Notes: a model not told the origin generated them from the sequence alone. A DNA stretch of 64,000 bases from Rhizobium sp. BK196 (GCF_014193255.1 NZ_JACHZB010000010.1:62001-126000); one strand, 5' to 3'. Positions 8,104 to 18,211 are shown, numbered from the stretch's first letter. A program made the numbers and translations.

Positions 8104-8595
8104 GGGCCTGATGACGCAGACATTGGCCTCATAGGAGCAGGGATCATCAGCGATGCCGACATCGATGACCTTGGCCTTCGGGGCAAGGTTACGTTCCGGC
8201 GCAGCCAGACGATAGTACCCATCGCCGCCGACATAGGTCCCGCCATCGGTCTCATAGGCATAGGACGATCCAGCGTAGATGCCGTTGCTCCCGTAATTCT
8301 GATCATAGCTCTTGGGCTGGGCCGCAATGATAACGATGTTGCTGCGGCCATAGCGGCTTGTCCCCGGATAGCTGAACTGCTTCAGAAACGGGGTACGAGG
8401 GCGATAGCGGATAACGTTGTCGCGTCTGAAGTGCAGGCCACTATCCCAATGAGTGCGCCTGCCGAGGAAGACGCCGTCATTGAAACCGTTATGGCGCGGA
8501 AAGCGATGATCGAAGTTGCGCTCTCCTGCTGCTGCGGGTAGCGCTGTCAGCACCGCAAGGAGAGCAAGGGTGGTCTTGGACAGACTGCGAAACAT
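8101..8595 (-). CDS. secreted protein of unknown function
   Basis: This 164-residue protein has a clear Sec signal peptide: MFRSLSK followed by a hydrophobic stretch and a cleavage site near AAAGE at about residue 23. The mature part is rich in Gly, Tyr, Asn and Arg, and ends with two cysteines (DDPCSYEANVCVIRP) that could form a disulfide bond in the periplasm. I do not recognise a domain. It is transcribed away from sdhC and converges on the methyltransferase gene. Its stop codon is embedded in the adjacent repeat element, so its last residues may have been set by the element. Confidence 0.75.
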   Translation of the reverse strand: MFRSLSKTTLALLAVLTALPAAAGERNFDHRFPRHNGFNDGVFLGRRTHWDSGLHFRRDNVIRYRPRTPFLKQFSYPGTSRYGRSNIVIIAAQPKSYDQNYGSNGIYAGSSYAYETDGGTYVGGDGYYRLAAPERNLAPKAKVIDVGIADDPCSYEANVCVIRP

Positions 8596-8896
8596 GGACC
8601 AAACTCCGAAACGCTAACAAATCGTTAACGCCAGATTGCGCCTAAAGGCTGATCTTGTCCACGCGGCATAAGGGCGGCTTAAAAAATGAGCGAAAGAGAC
8701 GAGTTTCGCGGTGTTGAAAACTTCCCGGTAACGCGAATCGATTAAATTAAAAGCAGGCAGCAATTATGCTTGTCGTCAGGGGTTTCGGTGATTAAACGTC
8801 GAGAATGATGCAACGCACACAGAATTTTGTCATTCGTGTGGTTGACTGAGAATGCCCCTGACATCAAGGGCAAATGGAAGACGCCGCGAGGTTCTG
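8596..8896. other. intergenic region with divergent promoters for the 8595 gene and sdhC
   Basis: This 301-bp stretch separates two divergent genes. It is AT-richer than its surroundings, with a run of TTAAATTAAAA near 8741-8752 and TAAC/GTTA inverted halves near 8609-8621. I see no ORF, RNA gene or strong terminator. It must hold the promoter of the sdhCDAB operon, but I cannot place a convincing -35/-10 pair. Confidence 0.5.
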
Positions 8897-9289
8897 ATGG
8901 CGAATGTGACAAACCGGCCCCTGTCGCCGCATCTGCAAGTTTACAAGCTTATCCCCACTATGGCCATGTCGATCGTTCACCGCATTACCGGTGGCGCTCT
9001 TTATTTCGGCACGCTGCTGATTGCCTGGTGGCTCATCGCGGCGGCCACCGGCCAGGCATATTACGACTGGGCCAACTGGGTGCTTGGCAGCATTATCGGC
9101 AAGCTCGTCCTGCTCGGTTATACCTGGGCCTTGCTGCACCATATGCTCGGCGGCTTCCGTCACCTGATGTGGGATCTCGGACACGGATTCGAGAAGGAAT
9201 TCTCCACCAAGCTCGCCATCGCCAACGTCATTGGATCGCTCTGTCTGACCGTGCTGGTCTGGGTGATCGGTTTCATCATTCGCTTCTGA
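8897..9289 (+). CDS. sdhC: succinate dehydrogenase cytochrome b556 subunit
   Basis: The 130-residue membrane anchor has three hydrophobic helices. Its N-terminal RPLSPHLQVYK is the SdhC signature, and the histidine of SIVHRITGG is a candidate heme b ligand. It anchors SdhAB and forms the quinone site together with SdhD. The ATG at 8897 follows GAGG by 5 bases and gives the family N-terminus; an upstream in-frame start at 8852 adds 15 residues without similarity. It is the first gene of sdhCDAB. Confidence 0.95.
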   Translation: MANVTNRPLSPHLQVYKLIPTMAMSIVHRITGGALYFGTLLIAWWLIAAATGQAYYDWANWVLGSIIGKLVLLGYTWALLHHMLGGFRHLMWDLGHGFEKEFSTKLAIANVIGSLCLTVLVWVIGFIIRF

Positions 9290-9300
9290 AGGTCGCACTC

Positions 9301-9681
9301 ATGGATATGCGCACTCCTCTGGGCAAGGTTCGCGGTCTCGGCTCCGCCAAGGAAGGCACCGATCATTTCTGGCGCCAGCGCCTGACGGCTGTCTCCAACA
9401 TCCCGCTCATCATTTTCTTCGCCATCTTCATGATCGTCTATGCCGGCGCGCCCTATCCCGACGTGGTTCGCGCGCTGTCGAATCCGTTCGTCGCCGTCAT
9501 CATGGGCCTGATGGTCATCTCCGGCACCATCCATATGAAGCTCGGGATGCAGGCCATCATCGAAGACTATGTTCACGGCGAGATCGGCAAGCTGCTGCTC
9601 CTGATGCTGAACACATTCTTCGCGGTTTTGGTCGCCGGCCTCTGTCTCTTCGCCATTCTGAAAATCGCATTCGTAGGATAA
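9301..9681 (+). CDS. sdhD: succinate dehydrogenase membrane anchor subunit
   Basis: The 126-residue protein begins MDMRTPLGKVRGLGSAKEG, the usual start of alphaproteobacterial SdhD, and has three transmembrane helices. The segment HMKLGMQAIIEDYVHG contains the conserved histidine and the Asp-Tyr pair near the quinone site. With SdhC it holds heme b and passes electrons to ubiquinone. The gene lies 11 bp after sdhC and 7 bp before sdhA. The frame is open far upstream, but only in shadow of sdhC. Confidence 0.94.
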   Translation: MDMRTPLGKVRGLGSAKEGTDHFWRQRLTAVSNIPLIIFFAIFMIVYAGAPYPDVVRALSNPFVAVIMGLMVISGTIHMKLGMQAIIEDYVHGEIGKLLLLMLNTFFAVLVAGLCLFAILKIAFVG

Positions 9682-9688
9682 CCGTATC

Positions 9689-11530
9689 ATGGCAACGTCT
9701 TCACCCGCTCAGAATGGGAAGGCCTATACCTATGTCGATCACTCCTATGACGTGATCGTCGTCGGCGCCGGCGGCGCCGGCCTGCGCGCCACGCTCGGTA
9801 TGGCCGAACAGGGTTTCCGCACGGCCTGCATCACCAAGGTATTCCCGACCCGCTCGCACACGGTTGCCGCCCAGGGCGGTATTGCCGCCTCGCTGCAGAA
9901 CATGACGCCCGACAGCTGGCAGTGGCACCTCTACGACACCGTCAAGGGTTCCGACTGGCTCGGCGACGTCGATGCCATGCAGTATCTCACCATGGAAGCG
10001 CCGAAGGCGGTCTATGAGCTGGAGCACTACGGTGTGCCCTTCTCGCGCAACGAGGAAGGCAAAATCTACCAGCGCCCGTTCGGCGGCCATATGCAGAATT
10101 TCGGCGAAGGCCCGCCCGTGCAGCGCACCTGCGCTGTCGCCGACCGTACCGGCCACGCCATCCTGCACACGCTGTACGGCCAGTCGCTGCGCAATAATGC
10201 CGAATTCTTCGTCGAGTATTTTGCGCTCGACCTGATCATGTCCGATGACGGCAGCCGCTGCACCGGCGTCATCGCCTGGTGCCTCGACGACGGTACGATC
10301 CATCGCTTCGCTGCCAAGATGGTAGTGCTGGCAACCGGCGGTTACGGCCGCGCCTATTTCTCGGCGACCTCTGCTCATACCTGCACCGGCGACGGCGGCG
10401 GTATGATCGCGCGCGCGGGTCTGCCGCTGCAGGATATGGAATTCGTGCAGTTCCACCCGACCGGCATCTATGGTTCCGGCTGTCTCATCACCGAAGGCGC
10501 GCGCGGCGAAGGCGGCTATCTCGTCAATTCCGATGGCGAGCGCTTCATGGAGCGCTATGCGCCATCGGCCAAGGACCTCGCCTCGCGCGACGTCGTTTCG
10601 CGCTGCATGACGCTGGAAATTCGGGAAGGCCGCGGCGTCGGCAAGAACAAGGACCACATCTTCCTGCATCTCGACCATCTCGATCCGGCCGTGCTGCACG
10701 AGCGCCTGCCGGGCATTTCCGAGAGCGCCAAGATCTTCGCAGGCGTCGATGTGACCCGCGAACCGATCCCGGTCCTGCCGACCGTCCACTACAATATGGG
10801 CGGCATTCCGACCAACTATTGGGGCGAGGTGCTGAATGCCGACAGTTCCAACCCGGAACGCATCATTCCCGGCCTGATGGCCGTCGGTGAAGCCGGCTGT
10901 GCCTCGGTTCACGGGGCAAATCGCCTTGGCTCCAACTCGCTGATCGACCTCGTGGTCTTCGGTCGCGCCGCCGCCATCCGTGCGGGCGAGATCATTGACC
11001 GCAACGAGCCGGTACCGGCGCTGAACAAGGCTGCCTGCGACAAGATCATGGACCGTTTCGACGGCCTGCGTTACGCCAATGGCGGCACGCCGACGGCGGT
11101 GCTGCGCGAGAAGATGCAGCGCGCCATGCAGGAAGACGCAGCCGTGTTCCGCACCCAGGAATCGCTGGAATCCGGTTGCCGCCGCCTTTCGGAAATCTGG
11201 GGCGAGCTTAAGGATATCAAGGTCACCGACCGCTCGATGATCTGGAACTCCGACCTTGTCGAGACGCTGGAACTGCAGAACCTGATGGCAAACGCCATCA
11301 CGACGATCTACGGCGCCGAGGCTCGCAAGGAAAGCCGCGGTTCGCATGCCCGCGAAGACTACACGTCAGGTCCCTTCGCAGGCCGCGACGACGTCAACTG
11401 GCGCAAGCACACGCTGGCCTGGGTGAACGAGGCGGGCGACGTGAAGCTCGATTACCGGCCTGTCCACACCGACCTCATCGCAGACGGAATCGATCCCCAT
11501 AAGATCGAGCCGAAGGCCCGCGTATACTGA
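9689..11530 (+). CDS. sdhA: succinate dehydrogenase flavoprotein subunit
   Basis: The 613-residue catalytic subunit oxidises succinate to fumarate in the TCA cycle. Visible features are the FAD-binding VVGAGGAGLRA near residue 25, RSHTVAAQGG with His57 as the covalent FAD site, the active-site region FHPTGIYGSG followed by TEGARGEGG, and HGANRLGSNSL near the second FAD motif. Length and order are typical of complex II. It is the third gene of sdhCDAB. Confidence 0.98.
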   Translation: MATSSPAQNGKAYTYVDHSYDVIVVGAGGAGLRATLGMAEQGFRTACITKVFPTRSHTVAAQGGIAASLQNMTPDSWQWHLYDTVKGSDWLGDVDAMQYLTMEAPKAVYELEHYGVPFSRNEEGKIYQRPFGGHMQNFGEGPPVQRTCAVADRTGHAILHTLYGQSLRNNAEFFVEYFALDLIMSDDGSRCTGVIAWCLDDGTIHRFAAKMVVLATGGYGRAYFSATSAHTCTGDGGGMIARAGLPLQDMEFVQFHPTGIYGSGCLITEGARGEGGYLVNSDGERFMERYAPSAKDLASRDVVSRCMTLEIREGRGVGKNKDHIFLHLDHLDPAVLHERLPGISESAKIFAGVDVTREPIPVLPTVHYNMGGIPTNYWGEVLNADSSNPERIIPGLMAVGEAGCASVHGANRLGSNSLIDLVVFGRAAAIRAGEIIDRNEPVPALNKAACDKIMDRFDGLRYANGGTPTAVLREKMQRAMQEDAAVFRTQESLESGCRRLSEIWGELKDIKVTDRSMIWNSDLVETLELQNLMANAITTIYGAEARKESRGSHAREDYTSGPFAGRDDVNWRKHTLAWVNEAGDVKLDYRPVHTDLIADGIDPHKIEPKARVY

Positions 11531-11545
11531 TCAGAGGAACCTGAC

Positions 11546-12325
11546 ATGGTTGAACTCGCTCTTCCCAAGAACTCCCAGATGCGCGAAGGCAAGGTGTGGC
11601 CCAAGCCGGCGGGTGCCAAGAACACCCGCGAGTTCCGCGTCTATCGCTGGAGCCCCGATGATGGCCAGAACCCGTCGATCGACACGTTCTATGTCGATGT
11701 CGACGATTGTGGGCCAATGGTTCTCGACGCGCTTCTCTACATCAAGAACAAGATCGATCCGACGCTGACGCTGCGCCGTTCCTGCCGTGAAGGCATTTGC
11801 GGTTCCTGCGCGATGAATATCGACGGCACGAATACGCTCGCCTGCACCAAGGGCATGGACGACATCAAGGGCACTGTGAAGATCTACCCGCTGCCGCATA
11901 TGCCCGTGGTCAAGGATCTGGTTCCGGATCTCAGCAATTTCTACGCCCAGCATCGCTCGATCGAGCCCTGGCTGAAGACGGTTTCGCCGACGCCCGCCAA
12001 GGAATGGAAGCAGAGCCATGAAGATCGTCAGAAGCTCGACGGTCTCTATGAGTGCATCCTATGTGCCTGCTGCTCGACTTCCTGTCCGAGCTACTGGTGG
12101 AACGGCGACCGCTATCTCGGACCGGCCGTGCTGCTGCAGGCCTATCGCTGGCTGATCGATAGCCGTGATGAAGCGACCGGCGAGCGCCTCGACAATCTCG
12201 AGGATCCGTTCCGCCTTTATCGTTGCCACACGATCATGAACTGTGCGCAGACCTGCCCGAAGGGTTTGAATCCGGCCAAGGCAATCGCCGAAATCAAGAA
12301 GATGATGGTCGAGCGTCGCGTGTGA
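11546..12325 (+). CDS. sdhB: succinate dehydrogenase iron-sulfur subunit
   Basis: The 259-residue electron-transfer subunit has a plant-type [2Fe-2S] domain with CREGICGSCAMN, then the C-terminal clusters in CILCACCSTSCPSYWW and CHTIMNCAQTCPKG that bind [4Fe-4S] and [3Fe-4S]. It carries electrons from the flavin of SdhA to the quinone pocket of SdhCD. It closes the sdhCDAB operon, 15 bp after sdhA. Confidence 0.98.
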   Translation: MVELALPKNSQMREGKVWPKPAGAKNTREFRVYRWSPDDGQNPSIDTFYVDVDDCGPMVLDALLYIKNKIDPTLTLRRSCREGICGSCAMNIDGTNTLACTKGMDDIKGTVKIYPLPHMPVVKDLVPDLSNFYAQHRSIEPWLKTVSPTPAKEWKQSHEDRQKLDGLYECILCACCSTSCPSYWWNGDRYLGPAVLLQAYRWLIDSRDEATGERLDNLEDPFRLYRCHTIMNCAQTCPKGLNPAKAIAEIKKMMVERRV

Positions 12326-12600
12326 GCGCCGACGCCTCCATCGAATTCAATTGAGCGTTATCTCGACTTCGCCGAACGGATCAAACTTAATCAAGAACGA
12401 GACGCCCGGGCACAACACCTTGCTGACATATTTTACCAGCAAGAAGTCCGGCGAGCGGTTGGTTGAATTGTGCCGGCTTCGCCATAGGTGTCTCGAAGGC
12501 TGATTTGTATTGTGCTGACTTGATTAACCAAAGTGAAATACGGTAATTCGAACCCAGAATTGAAATATCTCTGCGGTTGAGGCGGACATTCGGGAGCTTG
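12326..12600. other. intergenic region between sdhB and the Omp19-like gene
   Basis: This 275-bp region has no supported gene; an antisense open frame crossing it has no recognisable protein features. Its right half is AT-rich and probably contains the promoter of the lipoprotein gene at 12601. I see no clear terminator for sdhCDAB. Confidence 0.4.
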
Positions 12601-13110
12601 ATGATGCAGTTGCGATATGTGGTGACGGGTCTAACGGCCGCTCTGGCCTTGGCGGGATGCCAACGCACCTCATACGATTACAGCAGTAACAGCGCACCTC
12701 CGCCGCTGACCGCGCAGCCGGTACCTTCCGTACAGGGCGGCCAGCTGCCTCCTCCGACCGGACAGTTTCCCGCCGCTCCGACTTCGACGGCGCCGACGGC
12801 GGGTGTCCAGCCGGGCGGTGCTGCACCAGCGACTTCGCTTGATGTCACCAAGGAATCGATGGTCGGCAGCTGGCGTGTCAACGGCACCTGCGACATGTTC
12901 CTGACGCTCACCAATCTCGGCAGCGGATCGCGCGGCGGTACGCGCGGTTGCGTTGGCGAGCTGACGGCCATGGGCTCCTGGGAAGTGTCCGGCAAGCAGG
13001 TTCTGCTCAAGGATCGCAGCGGCAACCAGATCGGTTCCGTCTACAAGGTCGCCGACAACAGCTTCAATGGCCAGACCTCGACCGGGCAGCCGATCACCCT
13101 CAGCCGGTAA
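12601..13110 (+). CDS. Omp19-like lipoprotein, AprI/Inh protease-inhibitor family
   Basis: This 169-residue protein has a lipoprotein signal peptide ending in the lipobox LAGC, so Cys at about residue 20 should be lipidated. A Pro/Ala/Gly-rich linker follows, then a C-terminal beta-barrel-like domain (from SMVGSWRV to the end) with one Cys pair (TCDMFL and RGCVGE), as in the AprI/Inh inhibitors. Brucella Omp19, an outer-membrane lipoprotein that inhibits proteases, has this same design. The ATG at 12601 follows GGGAG; a TTG at 12577 is a less likely start. It lies between sdhB and zapE, as in related genomes. Confidence 0.84.
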   Translation: MMQLRYVVTGLTAALALAGCQRTSYDYSSNSAPPPLTAQPVPSVQGGQLPPPTGQFPAAPTSTAPTAGVQPGGAAPATSLDVTKESMVGSWRVNGTCDMFLTLTNLGSGSRGGTRGCVGELTAMGSWEVSGKQVLLKDRSGNQIGSVYKVADNSFNGQTSTGQPITLSR

Positions 13111-13158
13111 GACAGTCCGGCGGGGTTCCGCCGGTTACGCATAGGCGGACAAGCCCTC

Positions 13159-14322
13159 ATGCAGCCAATGCCAGACTATTCGCTCAGCGTCACCGAGCAG
13201 CTCAAATCGCTGACCGCATCGGGGACGTTGCAGGTTGATTCTGCCCAGATGGATGTGGCCAAGTGCCTCGACCGGGTGCTTGCCGCTCTCAAGCGGAAGC
13301 AGCCTGCCGCCAAGAGTAGCGCGCTCGGCTGGTTGTTTGCTCCCAAGAAGAAGACCGAGGCCGGTATTAGAGGCCTCTACATCTATGGCAGCGTCGGGCG
13401 CGGCAAGACTATGCTCATGGATATGTTCTTCCAAATGGCGCCCTGCCGGAAAAAGCGGCGCGCGCATTTCCACGAATTCATGGCGGATGTGCACAATCGC
13501 ATCGCCGTCCATCGGCAAAAGCTGAAGAACGGCGAGACGAAGCAGGCCGATCCGATGCCGCCGGTCGCCGCTGCCCTTTTCGCGGAAGCGGAACTGCTCT
13601 GCTTCGACGAATTCACCGTCACCGATATCGCCGATGCGATGATCCTGTCGCGGCTGTTTTCCGAGCTTTTCGAGCGCGGCTGCGTACTGGTGGCGACTTC
13701 GAATGTCGAGCCCGACAATCTCTACAAGGATGGCCTCAATCGCGGGCTTTTCCTGCCTTTCGTCAGTCTCCTCAAGAAGCATGTCGAGATCGTCTCGCTC
13801 GATTCACCGACCGACTACCGGATGGAGAAGCTGAACAGCCAGCCGGTCTATCTCGTCCCGATTGATGAGCGCACCGACATGGCGATGGATGCGTCGTGGA
13901 CGCAGGCGCTGCACGGCCGCAAGGCGCAGCCAACGGAAATTGCCATGAAGGGCCGGACAATCCATGTGCCGCTTGCTGTCGACCGCATGGCGCGCTTCTC
14001 CTTCTCTGCCCTCTGCGAAAAACCGCTGGGTGCTGCCGATTTCCTGGCTATCGCCGAACGCTTCGATACGATCTTCCTCGATCACATTCCCTTGCTCGGC
14101 CCTGAAAAGCGGAACCAGATCAAGCGCTTTATCATTCTGATCGATACGCTCTACGATCATGGCACCCGCCTCTATGCTTCCGCCGCCGCCATGCCCGAAG
14201 ATCTGCTCATTGAAAGGCGCGGCACTGAAGGCTTTGAATTCGATCGTACGGCATCCCGCCTTTTTGAGATGAGAAGCGCGGAATATCTCGCAGCGCACCA
14301 TGAACGGCGGGCTGCTGAGTAA
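13159..14322 (+). CDS. zapE: cell division protein ZapE (AFG1-like ATPase)
   Basis: The 387-residue AAA-type ATPase has Walker A GSVGRGKT at residues 77-84, Walker B LLCFDEF, and a sensor segment VLVATSNVEPDNLY. ZapE binds the Z-ring and affects FtsZ polymer stability; the mitochondrial homologue AFG1/LACE1 acts in protein quality control. Length is normal. The ATG at 13159 gives MQPMPDYSLSVTE, with a second ATG three codons later that could also be used. Confidence 0.93.
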   Translation: MQPMPDYSLSVTEQLKSLTASGTLQVDSAQMDVAKCLDRVLAALKRKQPAAKSSALGWLFAPKKKTEAGIRGLYIYGSVGRGKTMLMDMFFQMAPCRKKRRAHFHEFMADVHNRIAVHRQKLKNGETKQADPMPPVAAALFAEAELLCFDEFTVTDIADAMILSRLFSELFERGCVLVATSNVEPDNLYKDGLNRGLFLPFVSLLKKHVEIVSLDSPTDYRMEKLNSQPVYLVPIDERTDMAMDASWTQALHGRKAQPTEIAMKGRTIHVPLAVDRMARFSFSALCEKPLGAADFLAIAERFDTIFLDHIPLLGPEKRNQIKRFIILIDTLYDHGTRLYASAAAMPEDLLIERRGTEGFEFDRTASRLFEMRSAEYLAAHHERRAAE

Positions 14323-14341
14323 CACTTTAGTGACAAACGAT

Positions 14342-14357
14342 CTTACGTTTACGTAAG
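14342..14357. promoter_or_regulatory. operator-like palindrome upstream of mdh
   Basis: CTTACGT-TT-ACGTAAG is a perfect inverted repeat with 7-bp arms and a 2-bp centre, followed by an AT-rich stretch (14358-14410) that probably holds the promoter of the mdh-suc locus. Its form resembles a regulator-binding site rather than a transcription terminator. I cannot name the regulator with confidence. Confidence 0.45.
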
Positions 14358-14496
14358 AATTTTAATATCTAAACGATTGAAATTGTTGCACCAAAAATAA
14401 TGCATTGCCATTTTTTGGCTTTAGGTCTATGCGATTGCGGCATTGGGCGATGCCCGCGCGTCGCCCGACGGATTTTGATCGCAAAGGAAAAGCGAA

Positions 14497-15459
14497 ATGG
14501 CGCGTAACAAGATCGCACTCATCGGTTCTGGCATGATTGGTGGCACGCTGGCGCATCTCGCCGGCCTGAAGGAACTGGGCGATATCGTCCTCTTCGACAT
14601 TGCCGACGGCATTCCCCAGGGCAAGGGTCTCGATATCGCACAGTCCTCCCCGGTCGAGGGCTTCGATGCCAATCTGACTGGCGCCAGCGACTATTCCGCC
14701 ATCGAAGGTGCTGACGTCTGCATCGTCACTGCCGGTGTTCCGCGCAAGCCGGGCATGAGCCGCGACGACCTTCTCGGTATCAACCTCAAGGTCATGGAGC
14801 AGGTCGGCGCCGGCATCAAGAAGTATGCCCCGAACGCTTTCGTGATCTGCATCACCAACCCGCTCGACGCCATGGTCTGGGCGCTGCAGAAGTTCTCCGG
14901 CCTTCCCGCCAACAAGGTCGTCGGCATGGCCGGCGTTCTCGACTCCTCGCGCTTCCGTCTTTTCCTCGCCAAGGAATTCAACGTTTCGGTCCAGGACGTC
15001 ACGGCCTTCGTTCTCGGCGGTCACGGCGACACGATGGTGCCGCTTGCCCGTTATTCGACCGTCGGCGGCATTCCGCTGACCGACCTCGTCACGATGGGCT
15101 GGGTCACCAAGGAACGCCTCGAAGAAATCATCCAGCGCACCCGTGACGGCGGCGCCGAAATCGTTGGCCTCTTGAAGACCGGTTCGGCCTATTACGCTCC
15201 AGCCGCTTCTGCGATCGAAATGGCTGAATCCTATCTCAAGGACAAGAAGCGCGTCCTGCCCTGCGCTGCCCACCTCACCGGCCAGTACGGCGTCAAGGAC
15301 ATGTATGTCGGTGTTCCCACCGTCATCGGTGCCGGCGGCGTCGAACGCATCATCGAGATCGATCTCAACAAGACCGAGAAGGAAGCCTTCGACAAGTCCG
15401 TCGGCGCCGTCGCCGGTCTCTGCGAAGCCTGCATCAACATCGCGCCCGCCCTCAAGTAA
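14497..15459 (+). CDS. mdh: malate dehydrogenase (NAD)
   Basis: The 320-residue LDH-like malate dehydrogenase interconverts malate and oxaloacetate in the TCA cycle. It shows the NAD-binding ALIGSGMIGGTLAHL near the N-terminus, the active-site loop RKPGMSRDDLL, ITNPLDAMVW, and the catalytic histidine in GGHGDTMVPL. AAGGA precedes the start. It leads the mdh-sucCDAB locus, an order known from rhizobia. Confidence 0.98.
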   Translation: MARNKIALIGSGMIGGTLAHLAGLKELGDIVLFDIADGIPQGKGLDIAQSSPVEGFDANLTGASDYSAIEGADVCIVTAGVPRKPGMSRDDLLGINLKVMEQVGAGIKKYAPNAFVICITNPLDAMVWALQKFSGLPANKVVGMAGVLDSSRFRLFLAKEFNVSVQDVTAFVLGGHGDTMVPLARYSTVGGIPLTDLVTMGWVTKERLEEIIQRTRDGGAEIVGLLKTGSAYYAPAASAIEMAESYLKDKKRVLPCAAHLTGQYGVKDMYVGVPTVIGAGGVERIIEIDLNKTEKEAFDKSVGAVAGLCEACINIAPALK

Positions 15460-15495
15460 TCGGTGCGCTGACGTTATCGAAATAGGGATAAACCC

Positions 15496-16689
<1,194 letters not shown>

Positions 16690-16697
16690 GAACGGTC

Positions 16698-17189
16698 ATG
16701 GCTTCCCAGTCCACGCCCAGTGCTGCTCATTTCCGTCTGGAGGTCTTTGCCGGCCTCTGGGAAGGGGAAGAGCATGTCGCGGCTTCGGCCTGGACGAAGG
16801 AAGGCAAGGCCAGCGCTTCGCTCTCCGGCGAGGCGCTGTTCGGCGGGTTCTTCGTCGAGCAATCCTATCGACAGATGCGTGACGGAGAAGTTTCCTTCGA
16901 AGCCCGTAATGTTTTTGGCTTCGACGGTTCGGACCAGAGCTACAAGCTCTACCAGTTCGACAGCGTCGGTTTTGCTCCGCCCTCACCGGCTTCCGGTGCG
17001 TGGAATGGCAATGAATTGGTGCTGATGAAGGCTTCACCGCGCGGCAGACAGCGCACCGTATTCACATTTGAAAATGAAGACTGCTACCGGATGGGCGTCA
17101 GCTTTTCGCCTGCAGGCAGCGATACTTGGCAGGAGGTCGTCAGCGGCACCTATCGTCGCGCGTCCCTCACGTCTTCCAACCTCTCCTAA
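16698..17189 (+). CDS. DUF1579-like protein between sucC and sucD
   Basis: This 163-residue, apparently cytosolic protein has the pattern of DUF1579-type beta-barrel proteins: an early FAGLWEGEE followed by alternating beta strands, EQSYRQM, YKLYQFDS and a closing VVSGTYRR. No catalytic residue can be named. The ATG at 16698 is 8 bp after the sucC stop, and sucD follows after 13 bp, so all three are surely one transcript. It interrupts a gene pair that is usually adjacent, which suggests a role linked to the same operon or a harmless insertion; the sequence does not decide. Confidence 0.72.
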   Translation: MASQSTPSAAHFRLEVFAGLWEGEEHVAASAWTKEGKASASLSGEALFGGFFVEQSYRQMRDGEVSFEARNVFGFDGSDQSYKLYQFDSVGFAPPSPASGAWNGNELVLMKASPRGRQRTVFTFENEDCYRMGVSFSPAGSDTWQEVVSGTYRRASLTSSNLS

Positions 17190-17202
17190 ACAAAGGCCTC
17201 GC

Positions 17203-18105
17203 ATGTCCATTCTCGTCAACAAAGACACCAAGGTTCTGGTTCAGGGCCTAACCGGCAAGACCGGCACGTTCCATACCGAACAGGCGCTCGCTTACTACGG
17301 CACGCAGATGGTAGGTGGTATTCACCCGAAGAAGGGTGGCGAAACCTGGACCGGCTCCAAGGGCGAAAGCCTGCCGATCTTCGCAACCGTTGCCGAGGGC
17401 AAGGAAAAGACTGGCGCCAACGCGTCCGTCATCTATGTTCCGCCGGCAGGTGCTGCCGATGCGATCATCGAAGCGATCGACGCCGAGATCCCGTTCATCA
17501 CCTGCATCACCGAAGGCATCCCGGTCATGGACATGGTTCGTGTCAAGGCCCGCCTCGACCGTTCCAACTCGCGCCTGCTCGGACCGAACTGCCCGGGCAT
17601 CCTGACGCCGGAAGAATGCAAGATCGGCATCATGCCGGGTTCGATCTTCCGCAAGGGTTCCGTTGGTATCGTCTCCCGCTCGGGCACGCTGACCTACGAA
17701 GCCGTCTTCCAGACCTCCAATGAAGGTCTTGGCCAGACGACGGCTGTCGGCATCGGCGGCGACCCGGTCAAGGGCACCGAATTCATCGACGTGCTCGAAA
17801 TGTTCCTGGCCGACGAAGCCACGACCTCGATCATCATGATCGGCGAAATCGGCGGCTCGGCTGAAGAAGACGCAGCTCAGTTCCTCAAGGACGAAGCCAA
17901 GAAGGGCCGCAAGAAGCCGATGGCCGGCTTCATCGCAGGCCGTACCGCGCCGAAGGGCCGCACCATGGGCCATGCCGGTGCTGTCGTTTCCGGCGGCAAG
18001 GGCGACGCGGAATCGAAGATCGCAGCAATGGAATCGGCCGGCATCAAGGTGTCGCCATCTCCGGCTCGCCTCGGCAAGACGCTGGTTGAAGTCCTCAAGG
18101 GCTAA
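17203..18105 (+). CDS. sucD: succinyl-CoA synthetase alpha subunit
   Basis: The 300-residue protein starts MSILVNKDTKVLVQGLTGKT and ends as typical SucD. It has the CoA-binding Rossmann domain and the phosphohistidine site His257 in GHAGAVVSGG. The region VGIGGDPVKGT is also characteristic. It partners SucC. The frame is open upstream to 17068, but that portion lies within the preceding gene. Confidence 0.98.
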   Translation: MSILVNKDTKVLVQGLTGKTGTFHTEQALAYYGTQMVGGIHPKKGGETWTGSKGESLPIFATVAEGKEKTGANASVIYVPPAGAADAIIEAIDAEIPFITCITEGIPVMDMVRVKARLDRSNSRLLGPNCPGILTPEECKIGIMPGSIFRKGSVGIVSRSGTLTYEAVFQTSNEGLGQTTAVGIGGDPVKGTEFIDVLEMFLADEATTSIIMIGEIGGSAEEDAAQFLKDEAKKGRKKPMAGFIAGRTAPKGRTMGHAGAVVSGGKGDAESKIAAMESAGIKVSPSPARLGKTLVEVLKG

Positions 18106-18120
18106 TCCAACTTATATACC

Positions 18121-18155
18121 CCGGGCGGAGGAACGGCATCCCGGCCTCCGCCCGG
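18121..18155 (+). terminator. strong hairpin after sucD
   Basis: CCGGGCGGAGG (18121-18131) pairs perfectly with CCTCCGCCCGG (18145-18155) around a 13-nt loop. No run of T follows, so it is not a standard intrinsic terminator. It may be an RNA processing or stability element that sets the ratio of sucCD to sucA expression. It begins 15 bp after the sucD stop. Confidence 0.6.
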
Positions 18156-18211
18156 CTCTCCACTTACTCAATGCGGATGCGCCGCGGACAGGCGGCAATC
18201 GGAATGCGGCA

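Noticed and set aside
9701..11347. 548-codon open frame opposite sdhA
   Set aside because: Shadow of sdhA, which is unambiguous; no ribosome site or protein features.
12387..12668. 93-codon antisense ORF before the Omp19-like gene
   Set aside because: It overlaps the signal peptide region of a clear lipoprotein gene and shows no domain or ribosome site.
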